From positions 40,935 to 104,934 of the forward strand of contig CACRSC010000087.1 in the NCBI GenBank assembly GCA_902651635.1: DNA of 64,000 nucleotides. The letters run 5' to 3'. Under the pieces are notes generated by a model. The model made no database searches. It was given only the letters and a program-made list of their open reading frames with translations, and was not told the origin of the DNA. The DNA comes from Mastigamoeba balamuthi (lineage: Eukaryota; Evosea; Mastigamoebida; Mastigamoebidae). Shown one piece after another: positions 11,041-20,493 of this stretch; the stretch's first letter is position 1, and every line of letters begins with the position of its first letter. Made by a program: the position numbers and the translations under genes.

Positions 11041-11575
11041 AAACGGTGCGAAGCCGCACTTGGTGCGGGGAATTCGGGGGATGACGTGTGGAATACCTCT
11101 CTCAGGTGGTTGGAATCATACACGTCTGCGAGATGTTTCCAGAGCTGCCACGACGACAGGCGCTTGGGATGTGTATCAACCAGCAGGCAGAGAAGGTCAA
11201 CGTGCCTTGCCCGAGGACATCGAAGGTCAGTGTGCCTTGCGGAGGGCACTGGCCTTGAGCTCTGCCCACTCCAGACCTCCGCAGTGTATGCCCCACGGAC
11301 TTTCAGGCACTCCCGCCCCACGGCGAGTGCAACAGCAACAGCAACACCCCCTGCACCCTCAGAGCGCCACGGTGCTCGACACAGCTACCGCGCAGCGCAG
11401 GTTGTAGGAGGCGCTCCCGCAGCCGGGCGCCGCCCTCCCGCAGGCCGAGTGGGCGGGCATGGACAAACAGCGACTTGTGCGCAGACCCAGAGAGCAAACG
11501 CACGCGACTGGCACAGGGGGAGCCCACTCGTGTTGATCTGTACAGAGGGGGAGGGGCAGCGGGGGCAGCGGCGAC

Positions 11576-13039
11576 TCAGAAGATCCAGTCGACGTTGGAG
11601 CACTGCGTGACGACGACGACCGTGTCGGCGCGGAGGTCCTCGCGGACCTGCCAGAACTGCTCGACGACGGTGCGCGAGACGAGGGGCGAGGTGGTGAAGA
11701 CGTGGAGGACCTGCTTCTCCCACCTGTGCGCGTCGGTGACCTGCGCGCTCGAGGCGATGACGCCGTAGAGCTTCTTCTCGAGCAGCCTGCGCACGTCGGC
11801 GGCGCTGAACTCGGCCTGGTGCTTGTGGCCCGCGATGTCTGCGAAGTTGATGACGCGCGTCACGCTGACGCCGATGCTGCGCCCGCGCAGGCGCACCGAG
11901 TAGTCGGTGATCTTCGAGTCGCAGGCGTACTCGATCTCCATCTCGGTCCGCAGCAGCCGCGCCCCGTAGGCCGCGCGCAGCAGCTCGTAGCTCAGCACCT
12001 CGGACCAGACGCTGTTGCCGCCCGCGTTGGGCGTCAGCCGCATGCGGTTGCCCTCGGCCGACAGCGACGCCGCCGCCTGCCCGGGCGTCAGCCCCGCGCG
12101 GCCCGCCAGCCGGTTGAACAGCACGCCGCCCGCGCCCGCGTCGGCCAGCAGGCGCATGAGGCGCGAGCAGTTGGTCGTCTGCTCGAGGACGCTCCACGCC
12201 TCGGTCGCCGTGATGGCCCCGCCCGAGGGCCCCCACGCCCGCAGCAGCTCGTCCGCACGCGCACGCGCACGCGCTGCGGCCACCGCGGGCGCCTCCGACG
12301 GCGGGCGCGCGGGCGGCGGGATGTCGAGCACGTGGCGCTGCTTGCGCGAGAGGCGCGGGGCGCGCGGCGGCGTCCCCAGCCTGGGCGGCGCCACGTAGCG
12401 GACGACGCGCGGCCGCGAGTAGTCGGCGACGAGCAGCACCACCAGCGACGCCGACGACGCGCGCACCACGGCGACGGCTGCTGCTGCTGCTGCGCGGGGG
12501 AGAGCGCCGAGCACGGCGACGACCGCGACGACGGCAGAGCACGCGGCGGGGCGCCGAGTGCGGGCGGCTGCGCTGCCGGGAGCGCCGCCCGCGGCCCCGA
12601 GGACCGCGCAGCCCTCACGCGCACGCGGCTGCCGCTGCCACCGCTGCTGCTGCTGCGGGGCCGCGCGCAAAGCGCTGCACGGAGTCGAGGCGGGCGTGCA
12701 CGACGGGGTCGCTGGGACTGCGATTGGGTTTGCTGCTGTCGCTGGGACCACTGCGGCGCTGCCTGGGGCCTCCCCAGCCATACACTTCACAGCGCTTGGA
12801 ACAGTCAAAGCAGCGCTCAAAGCAGCGAGTGCTGCGCGAGGAAGCCCCGCAGGAGTAGGGCAGCGGCAGCGGCAGCGGCAGGCGGCGCGGTAGAACGACG
12901 CGAACACGCCAGAGGACGCGCATAAAGGGCTGCTGCTGCCCCTGCTGCCCCGGCTGCCGGCGCTGCTGCCCTGGCCCGCGCTGAAGCTGCTGCCCGGCCC
13001 CTGGATAGAAGCACGTCGTGGTCGGCCCTGTGGCTGCAC
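11576..13039 (-). CDS. Conserved hypothetical protein with nuclease-like C-terminal domain (right copy)
   Basis: Identical in translation to the entry at 7359-8822 and carrying the same features: a low-complexity N-terminal half and a conserved C-terminal domain with TEMEIEYACDSK and GRSIGVSVTR. Its upstream neighbour on the same strand (13094-14553) is complete only in this copy. One of the two entries is almost certainly redundant. Confidence 0.55.
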   Translation of the reverse strand: MQPQGRPRRASIQGPGSSFSAGQGSSAGSRGSRGSSSPLCASSGVFASFYRAACRCRCRCPTPAGLPRAALAALSAALTVPSAVKCMAGEAPGSAAVVPATAANPIAVPATPSCTPASTPCSALRAAPQQQQRWQRQPRAREGCAVLGAAGGAPGSAAARTRRPAACSAVVAVVAVLGALPRAAAAAAVAVVRASSASLVVLLVADYSRPRVVRYVAPPRLGTPPRAPRLSRKQRHVLDIPPPARPPSEAPAVAAARARARADELLRAWGPSGGAITATEAWSVLEQTTNCSRLMRLLADAGAGGVLFNRLAGRAGLTPGQAAASLSAEGNRMRLTPNAGGNSVWSEVLSYELLRAAYGARLLRTEMEIEYACDSKITDYSVRLRGRSIGVSVTRVINFADIAGHKHQAEFSAADVRRLLEKKLYGVIASSAQVTDAHRWEKQVLHVFTTSPLVSRTVVEQFWQVREDLRADTVVVVTQCSNVDWIF

Positions 13040-13093
13040 GGGCAGTGACGTCAGAACGCAGCGGGCAAAACAGGGAAAAAAAAAAGAACAATT

Positions 13094-14553
13094 TCAGTTA
13101 ACTGCGGTTTCAAAAATAAACGAGCGCAGAAACCGACGACGACGACGACGAGACCAGAGGGAGCAGCGAGAGCAGCGGGGGAGAGGCGCACGGGTGAGGC
13201 GATGAATGGAGCAGCACAGAAGAAGGTGCTGCGAGGCGACGGAGGAGCGGCGCGTGGAGCACTGCGAGGCGCACGCGTCGCCTCTGCGGCAGCCCGCGGG
13301 CCCGCAGCCCCCAGTTCGACGCTGCGGCCCCTGCCCCCCGCGCCGCCCCTCGGCCCCGCAGGCAGCGACGGCCGCGACGACGGCGAGCGCGGCGCCAGTG
13401 CGACCAGCGGCAGCGCCAGCGTCAGGGCGCCCCAAAAGGCCCTGCGAGGGCTCCGCGGACTCCGCGGACTCGCCGTCGAGACCAAAGCGACCAAAGCGGA
13501 GCCCGCGGCCCCCGCAGGGCCCCTCGCGGTGTTGCAGCGGTTGGAGGCGGTGCCCGGGGGTGCCAGCAGCGGCTGCGGCAGCGGAGAGGGGGGCAGGCGG
13601 TTGGCCGCAGTGCCCGTGGGCGCAGCGCTGCAGCGCCGTGCTCGCCTGCTCCTCCGTGGGGCCGCTGCAGAGGCTGCGGAGGCTGCCGCGGGGGCCAGCA
13701 GCAGCGGCGGCACGGGCGAGGGCCTCCCCGGTCTGCTGCTGGGGCTGCTGGAGGGGCTCGAGGGGCTCGGGGCTGCGGACGACGAGGCCCGCGAGGGCGT
13801 CGAGGTCGGCGACGACATGGCGGCCGTGGGCGCTGCATCGTCCAGACGCATGTGCGAGCGAGCGCGTGAGTGGGGGCCGTGTGTGTCTGGAGAGAGGGAG
13901 AGGTGCAGTGGCCCTGCCCCAGCCGGTGCTCTGTGCTGTGTGTGCTCTGTGTGTGCTGTGTTGCAGTGCCTCTGCTGTTCTATTTCTGTTGTGCTCCTAT
14001 TTAGATATCGCGGTCGCTGCACCAGTGCGTGGGCTTTCTGACGCCGCTGCTGGTGGGCTGCACCCTCTCTCTTTCGGGTGGGCAATCTCACCCGGGCCCC
14101 TGGAAATAGCACCCGCAGGCCCCCGCTTTCTGCACCCGCGGCAACCGCCGCCCCGCAGATCGCGTTCTGCTAAAAATACGCCCCCGAGGTGCACAATTGA
14201 CCCGCACAGGCCACCAAAAACACCCCCGCGGGCTCTGCGCTGCTCCCACCCCCACCCCCACCCCCCGCATGGCCCCCACCCCCCGCAGGAGAGAGGAGAG
14301 AGGAGAGAGGAGGGGGAGGGGGTGCGCACGCGACGAGGCCGCGGAGGAGGTCGGCGGCGGGCGAGGGGCGGCAGCGGGCGATCTGCGCAAGGGCCGCGGC
14401 CTGCAGGCTCTTCTGCGCCCGCTCCGTCAGCACCTCCGCGGGCGCCAGCCCCTCCGCGCTCTGCACGGGCACAAACACGACGACGACGACGGCTGCCGCT
14501 GCGGTGGGGACGGCGGGGGCGCTGCTGCTGCTGCTCTGGAGGCGTTGCTGCAT
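13094..14553 (-). CDS. Candidate two-exon gene, low-complexity Ala/Gln-rich protein
   Basis: Proposed exons 14330..14553 and 13094..13832 with a GTGCGC donor and a GATGCAG acceptor. The join is in phase and reads DLLRGLVA-AHGRHVVADLDAL. Codons in the joined frame are strongly G/C-ending, which supports coding on the minus strand over the competing plus-strand frames. The predicted product is about 320 residues, with hydrophobic stretches VVVVVFVPV near the start and AALAVVAAVAA later, a helical segment LTERAQKSLQAAALAQIA, and Gln/Ala-rich parts. I recognise no family. The 497-nt intron is longer than most here. The second exon also appears at 8877-9615 in the left copy, where the first exon is lost at the contig join. 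It could also be the 5' end of the 11576-13039 gene. Confidence 0.33.
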
Positions 14554-15778
14554 TCGCTGTGCTGCTGCTGTGGTTTTCGACTTGGTGGTTTTTCTGTCGG
14601 CTCTTGCGCTTCTGCTTCGCTTCTTCCGCGGTGTTTTCGGGGATTCGGGGGCGGGCGGGGGTCGGGCTGGGCTGGGAGAGGCACGGGGGGTGGGCTGAGA
14701 GGGGAGGTGGCCTGGCTGGGCTGTGCTGGGTTGCTTGGGTGGCGGGCAGAGAATAAAGTGAATCAGGCAGTTGAGAAATCGTGCGGAATGGCGGCCACGT
14801 CACTCGTGCGCTCACTTGATCCCGGCGCCTCTCGCTCTCTCGCCGAGGCACCCCACGACCCCACTGCCCCTGCCCCGCCCCGCCGTTGGCCTGTCTGGCC
14901 CCGGGGCCCTGCGGCTGCGCTGGCTGCGGCTGCGACGCCTGCCGGTCCGAGATGGACGGATGCCGCCCGCACTGCAATCCAAATTGAATCCAATCTGCAA
15001 TCTCCTCATCTGCTTCTCGCCCGCCTTTCTCCGAATTCCGGCGCCCCGAGGGGCAGCGACGAGTGCGGGCTGGCTTCCTTCTGTGGGGCGATGTGGCCGT
15101 TCTTTGAATCGCTGCTGCAGAGCTCGGAGCAGCGCTGCTGTGCTGCTGTGCTGCTGTGCTGTGCCCCTGTGGCTGTGGCCGCTGTCCGCGTGGCACGCGT
15201 GGGCTACAATGCGGAGCCTCTCGAGAGGACGGCTCGGAGCTCTCTCTGGCGGGGGCACAGAGGGGCCAGAGAGGCAGCGCTGCTGTGTGGTCGCTTGGCG
15301 TGGACTGCGGGGCGCAATTGCAGTTGTGTGGGCGCACTGGCCCGCCCTCAGGCGCTGTTGCGCGCAGATCATTGTGCGTTGGGCGGCCAGCCAGCCAGCC
15401 CAGCCAGCCCAGCCATCGGAGGAGGGAGGCCAGACAGGGACTCTGGGTGCGGAGCAGGGCAGCAGCCGATCGGTTTGGGGAGTAAACAGTTGTTATTTAC
15501 GAGATTGCTCTGTCGGCTGGCCCTCTGCATAAGATGAATAGGAGGTGTGCACACGAAGCAGAGGCCGCGAGCAACGCGGTAGTGGTGGCAGTGCAACAAC
15601 AGTGCAGGGGAGGGGAGGGGAGGGAGAGGGAGGGTACTGGGGGGTGTGTGTGATATTTGGCGACGACGAAGGCGACGACGACAACAACGGCGGGTGGGAG
15701 GAGCGGAGGGGGGCGCGTGCACGCATCCAGGGCAGTGCACAGTGCGGCGGGAGCTCAGCGCAGCCCGGAGGCCTCTCT
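14554..15778. other. Long intergenic stretch
   Basis: No supported gene in 1.2 kb. The long open frames on both strands are a by-product of the high GC content and have no recognisable domain. Short runs such as ccagccagcccagccagccc near 15390 and g/a-rich stretches around 15600-15650 are simple-sequence. The right end is the 3' flank of the sugar transporter. Confidence 0.45.
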
Positions 15779-17823
15779 CTACTTCTTCATGGAGCTGACG
15801 ATCTCCTCGACGGTGCGGCCCTTGGTCTCGGGGAGGATGAGGGCGACGAAGATGGTGCTGATGCCGCTGAGGACCGCGAAGCCCCAGAAGACGGCGCTGA
15901 GCGAGGTGGCCTCGATGAGCGGCAGGAAGGCGAGCGAGACGCCGAGGTTGGAGCCCCAGTTGACAAAGAGCGCGATGCTGACGGCGAGGGCGCGGGTGGC
16001 CGAGGGGAAGAGCTCGGGGACGAGGCACCAGGGGACGGGGCCGAGGCCGATGGCGAAGAAGATGACGTAGAGGATCGTGAAGACGACGCTGCCGACGCCG
16101 GCGGAGCTCTTGGAGAGCGTGTGGACGTGCGAGAAGACGCCGATGCACATGAGGCTGAGGGCCATGCCGACGAGCGAGGCGAGCAGCAGCGGCTTGCGGC
16201 CGAGGCGCTCGATGAGCGTGATGCTGACGAGCGTCATGATGACGTTGATGCCGCCGATGAGGATGGACATGTAGCCGGCCATGTCGCTCTCCATGCCCGC
16301 GCGCTCGAGGAAGGTCTTGAGGTAGTAGAGCACCGCGTTGATGCCGGTGATCTGCTGGATGAACATCACGGCCACGACGATGACCAGCGGCCGCACGGGG
16401 TCCACCAGCATCGCGGCAGCCTCGCGCAGCGACGGCGACTTCTCCTGGCTCTGCGACGCCACGATGTCGGCCAGCTCGGCCTCGACGTCGTCGCTGTTGC
16501 GCAGGTACTGCAGCATCGAGCGGGCCTCGTCGTTGCGCTTGACCATCACCAGCCAGCGCGGGCTCTCGGTCCGGATCACGAAGCCCGTCAGCACCAGGTG
16601 CGCCGCGCTCATCAGCACCGTCGGCGCGCCCATCATCACGCGCCAGTTGACGCGCGGGATGTACACGAAGACGACGCCGAGCACGTAGGCCGCCAGGATG
16701 CCCGCCGTGATGCTCAGCTGGTTCAGCACCCCGATCTGCCCGCGGATCGACTTGGGCGCCAGCTCCCCGATCATCAGCGGCACCACCACGCTCGCGATCC
16801 CTGGGTAGAGGTGGGGGGTGGGGTGGGGAGAGAGAACGCGGGCCGGTCAGCCTTGTCGGCAATTTCGTTTTTGGCAAAGGCGGCGAGAGGCCGGGCAGCT
16901 GTGCGTACCGACGGCGAGGCCGAGGATGAAGCGGCCGGCGACGAGCATCCAGATGTGCGCGGAGAAGGCACAGACGAGGGCGCCTGTGACGCGGGGGGTG
17001 AGCACAACGGCCGGGGTGGACAATTGGGGGGAATTTCTCAAAGGGAGGAGTGCACTTCTGTGCCCCTTCTGCGAAAGCCGCAGGAAAACACACGTGTACT
17101 CTGAGCGCAGCCCCCCTGACGGCGGCGAGAGAGCGGGGGTGGGGGGACGCACCCACGGCGTAGATGATCTCGGAGGCGAGGATGACCTTGTTGCGGCCCA
17201 CGCGGTCCGCGATCGAGCCCGAGACGAGCGCGCTGATCAGGCAGCCGACCAGCGTGGCACTGCGTTCCCCAAAGGGCGTTGACATGTGAGCTCCGCTCTG
17301 CACCACCACGTGCCCCCGCCTCTTTTCCCAACGGCCTCCCGGGATACAGATGTGGGGGGAAAGGGGGCGAGGGTCGAAGCAGAAGGCAGGGGAGGGGGGT
17401 GAGCAGTGCACCTCACGACGATGGACTTCATGACAGCGTTGCCGTCATCGGAAGCCTCGGAGCTGGTCGCCTCCTTCGACGCGATGCCGTAGTGATCAGA
17501 GAGCGGGCCCATGGCGCCCGACACGATGGCCGTGTTGTACCCGAACTGCAGCGACGCGATGCACTGCAGCATCGACACGAACTGCGAGTGTCGCGACGGG
17601 CAACGTGCAACGCACGCACGCACAGAGTCGCAGAGTCAGCACAGTGTCGACGAACACAACGGGGGGCGAGCTCGCAACGCACCCAGACGAAGCGGGTCGA
17701 GGTGGACTCGGGGACGACGGACATGGGCTCGTCGCGGGGCGACTGGTTGCTGTTGGGCGTGTAGCTCGGCGTCGAGGCCATCGAGTTGGGGGCGCCGGTC
17801 ATGTCGACTGTGGTGGAGGCCAT
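15779..17823 (-). CDS. Sugar transporter, major facilitator superfamily (GLUT/hexose type)
   Basis: Five exons: 17683..17823, 17412..17581, 17153..17259, 16909..16983 and 15779..16800. Introns are 101, 152, 169 and 108 nt, with donors GTGCGT, GTGCAC, GTGCGT and GTACGC, and all joins are in phase. The protein (about 500 residues, normal for the family) starts with a Ser/Pro/Thr-rich cytosolic tail, then QFGYNTAIVSGAMG in helix 1, ADRVGRNKV after helix 2 and GRFILGLAVG in helix 4. It continues with TESPRWL after helix 6, QQITGINAVLYYLKTFLERAG in helix 7, IERLGRKPLLL after helix 8, PWCLVPELFPSATRAL near helix 10 and PETKGRTVEEI at the end. These are the signature motifs of the SLC2/hexose family, and the QQITGIN motif points to a monosaccharide substrate. 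It acts in the plasma or an internal membrane by facilitated diffusion or proton symport, which the sequence does not decide. Confidence 0.93.
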
Positions 17824-18448
17824 TCTCGGGAGCGGTGTGTGTTCTGTATATCACAACAGGCAGCGGGCAGCAGCAGAGAGGAAGGTGGCGAGAGGTGCGG
17901 GGCACAAGACAGCGATAGGGCACTTCCCTGGCAGAGGTGAACGTGCACTCAGTGCTTGAGAATAGTGAAGTGTGCTGGGGGTCTTGTGCTTCTGAGAAGC
18001 TTAAAAAGAAACTAGGCAGTGCGGCAATGACGCCAATTTATGCACCTGAACCTCACACGTGTATCCACTGCACCACTGCCCCGTTTGCGGGAGGTGCAGT
18101 CGGGCCCCCGTTTTTCATCGTCAGTTTCGCCGCGGCGCTTCCGTCGCCCCCGCCGCCCCGTTCCCGCGCTCGCGGGCCCCGCGGGCGCCCCGGCCCTCGT
18201 GCCGCGGGCCCCCGATCGTGGGGACACACGCGCACGGGTCCGTGACGACACCTGCCGAAAAACACAGCAAAAGAGCAGCGCTCGTTGTTTGCGGCGTCGT
18301 TGCAGATCGCTGAGCTTTTTTCCAAGTGGTTTTTTCTGCCTTTGTTTTTTCCGCGTTTTGCTCGTTTTGCTCGCTTTCCGCCTTCTCTCCTCCCCCAGCG
18401 GGAAGCGAAAACCCACTGCCGCCGCCGCCTTCGCTCCCTCCTTCCTTC
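17824..18448. other. Intergenic upstream of the sugar transporter
   Basis: No gene is supported. The interval holds the sugar transporter's presumed promoter at its left end and the 3' flank of the nucleotidyltransferase-like gene at its right end. A T-rich patch at about 18310-18370 (ttttttccaagtggttttttc) contrasts with the surrounding GC-rich DNA. Confidence 0.45.
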
Positions 18449-19918
18449 TCAGATCCGCTCGAGAACGCGTTTTCCCGCGCTCCCCTGGCGGGCAGCCCTC
18501 GCACGTGCACTGCCGTCTGCGGCATCGGCGGCTGCCCGGAGCCCAGCGAGCAGCCCGTCGACCGCGGGCCTCGCGGCGGCCACGGCGTCGTCCCAGCTGG
18601 CAGCAGAGGCCACGGCGAGGGCTGCGGCCCGTGCGTGCTCGTTGCCAGAGGTCCAGTCGCTGACGCAGCCCTCGTCCGCTGCCCGCGAGGCGAGCGAGGC
18701 CATCCGGGCGCAGTGCCCGACCGTCCGGGCGGCCCGTGCGCGGTCGCCCTTGGCCCAGAACTTGGCTGCGGTCCTCCAGTCGCGCTCGGCCTCGTCTGCC
18801 ACGGATCGAGCGAGGGCGCCGATCCCCGGAGGCGCTGCGAATTCAGCGAAAGTCAACGGAAATGCGCCGTACATCCAATCCGCCGGATCCGTAATCAACG
18901 CGTCACGGGAGGGCAGACGAGCAGCTGGCAGCTGCCACGACGCACACGCGGGCTCACGGGACGCGCGACAGGGTGCACAAGCAGCAGGGGCCGTGCGCGC
19001 CCAAGGGAGACCACGGGGGAGCAGAAGTGCAGAAGTGCAGAAGCGCAGAGGGAACCGCACAATTGAATTGCCCGATTCAACTAAGCAGAACGGACGGACG
19101 AGAGAGTCGCACGCGGCAGCACAGAGGGCGATCCCCCCACCCCGCACAGAGCCGCACCGCCACAGCGCAGGGCGCGATCCCCGAGGGCAGCGCCCACACC
19201 ACCCCCGCACGGCAGCAAAGTGCACCTCAACCCACAACGGCACAATTGAATTTCCCGATACAACACAGAGCCGACCCGGCAAGCAAACTCCAAGACCCGA
19301 ACATACCAGCACACCGCAGCGATCCCCCCACCACGAGCCGCACCACCACCAGCCAACGGCTATCCCGCACAGTCACCAGGATCGGAGCAGCCCACACCAC
19401 CCCCACAGCAACACCCCCTCCCCCCTCTTTGCCCCCCTGCAGTGGCCCCACTCTCACACAGCCCCTGCAGAGCTCAGCATAGGCATGCAGAGGCATCCAG
19501 AGGCAGCAGCAAGGCAGAGCAGAGGCAGAGCAGAGACAGAGAGCCCAGAGCAGCCACGAGGAGGAGAGAGCAGACAACTGAAGAGGGGCAGAGGGGGCGT
19601 ACGCGGGGGCAGAGGGAGCTGGCGGAGGACGAGGGGGCGGGGGAGCCACGCGCAGGCAGCCTCGAGCCACGAGCCAGCCGCAGCACGCTCGGCAAAGTCG
19701 TCTGCGTGGAGGGCGAGGGCGTCGAGGGCTGCGCCGCTGTGGAGGGCGCGGCGGTGGCCCCGGAGCGAGGGGCGCGTGTGGACGAGGAGGACGTCCCAGT
19801 CGCTGCAGGGGCCCCACGTCCCCCACAGCCGCGACCCCTGCACGTACACTGCCTCCACCTCCGAGTCCCCAAACCCCAGCCTCCTCGCGATGCTCTCGGC
19901 CGTCGGCGCACCTTCCAT
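18449..19918 (-). CDS. Nucleotidyltransferase-like protein
   Basis: Proposed exons 19603..19918 and 18449..18834. The first shows the minimal nucleotidyltransferase core EAVYVQGSRLWGTWGPCSDW followed by DVLLV, matching the G-S-x(n)-SD-x-D pattern that positions metal and nucleotide. The second encodes helices typical of the C-terminal part of such predicted proteins, including DWRTAAKFWAKGD and ARTVGHCARMASLASRAADEG. A GTACGC donor and a TTCGCAG acceptor after a T-rich tract join the exons in phase, but the 768-nt intron is unusually long for this region and its edges are less certain than the domains. The core has S-D-W-D, so the two acidic ligands are present. The substrate is unknown; relatives are annotated only as nucleotidyltransferases of unknown role. 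The predicted product is about 233 residues. Confidence 0.6.
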
Positions 19919-20073
19919 CCTCCTCCTCCTGCTGCCTGGCTCTTGCTGGCCCTGCTGTCCTGTCTTGTTTTCTGGCCGTCTTCACAGACTGCAAACTCAA
20001 CTGGCTTCAAATTCACTTGCCGCTCCGGGCGCACGTCCGCTGCGCTGCTGGCGCCGCGGTCTCTCTCTGCCCA

Positions 20074-20157
20074 GGCTGCTTGGCCGAGCGGGCAAGGCCG
20101 TTGGCCGAGAAACACGAATGCTCCGGAGGCGTGGGTTCGAACCTGCCAGAGCACGTG
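20074..20157 (+). tRNA. Degenerate tRNA-like sequence (Ser/Leu class, with internal promoter boxes)
   Basis: An A-box match (TGGCCGAGCGG, 20081-20091) and a B-box match (GGTTCGAACCT, 20134-20144) lie at normal tRNA spacing, with a long variable region as in Ser or Leu tRNAs. However, the acceptor, anticodon and T stems pair poorly when folded by eye and no clean anticodon loop is seen. It is more likely a tRNA pseudogene or the head of a tRNA-derived SINE than a working tRNA. Confidence 0.4.
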
Positions 20158-20444
20158 TTTTCTCTTACCCGAAACACTCTCAACACGCGACAAGGGAACT
20201 GCGGCGGAGGGCAGCGCAGGGGCGGCAGACACAAGCAAGACACAACAACGACCAGCAGGCAGAGCCAACAACGAAGAGAGAGGACTGTGTATAGGCGTTA
20301 GTGCGCGCGAGTTCGCAGAGCGCGGGCCAGCAGTCCCCGACCAAAACCTCCGAGAGAGACCGAGCGACCAGCAAGCAAGCAGTGCAGTGCACAGCAGAGC
20401 AGAGCAGAGCAGAGCAGCGCAGGCCAGGCCGACAGACAACAACC

Positions 20445-20482
<38 letters not shown>
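20445..20482. repeat. CAG/AGC triplet microsatellite
   Basis: About twelve uninterrupted triplets. They lie just past the stop of the cyclase reading frame, whose last codons are a matching poly-Ser tract. Confidence 0.8.
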
Positions 20483-20483
<1 letters not shown>

Positions 20484-20493
20484 CCAGCGGGGG

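Larger units (their letters stand above)
10071..14286. repeat. Right copy of the 4.2-kb exact tandem duplication
   Basis: Identical to 5854-10069 by position-for-position comparison of the lines I checked. After 14286 the sequence continues uniquely into cagga(gag)n. The right copy is probably the one contiguous with the downstream genes, while the left copy is contiguous with the upstream ones; a merged locus would contain one. Confidence 0.93.
19919..20493. other. Intergenic with tRNA-like sequence and simple repeats
   Basis: Between the nucleotidyltransferase-like gene and the cyclase 3' end. It contains the tRNA-like element at 20074-20157, a short array of agagc units near 20396-20417 and an agc/cag triplet run at 20445-20482. 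No protein gene is supported. Confidence 0.5.

Noticed and set aside
5854-14286. True recent gene duplication of the hydrolase and hypothetical genes
   Set aside because: Exact identity through non-coding DNA and a one-n join fit an unmerged contig overlap far better.
15369-17411. 680-codon open frame on the minus strand
   Set aside because: It contains only one true exon of the sugar transporter (17153-17259); the rest reads the other exons in a wrong frame and through introns.
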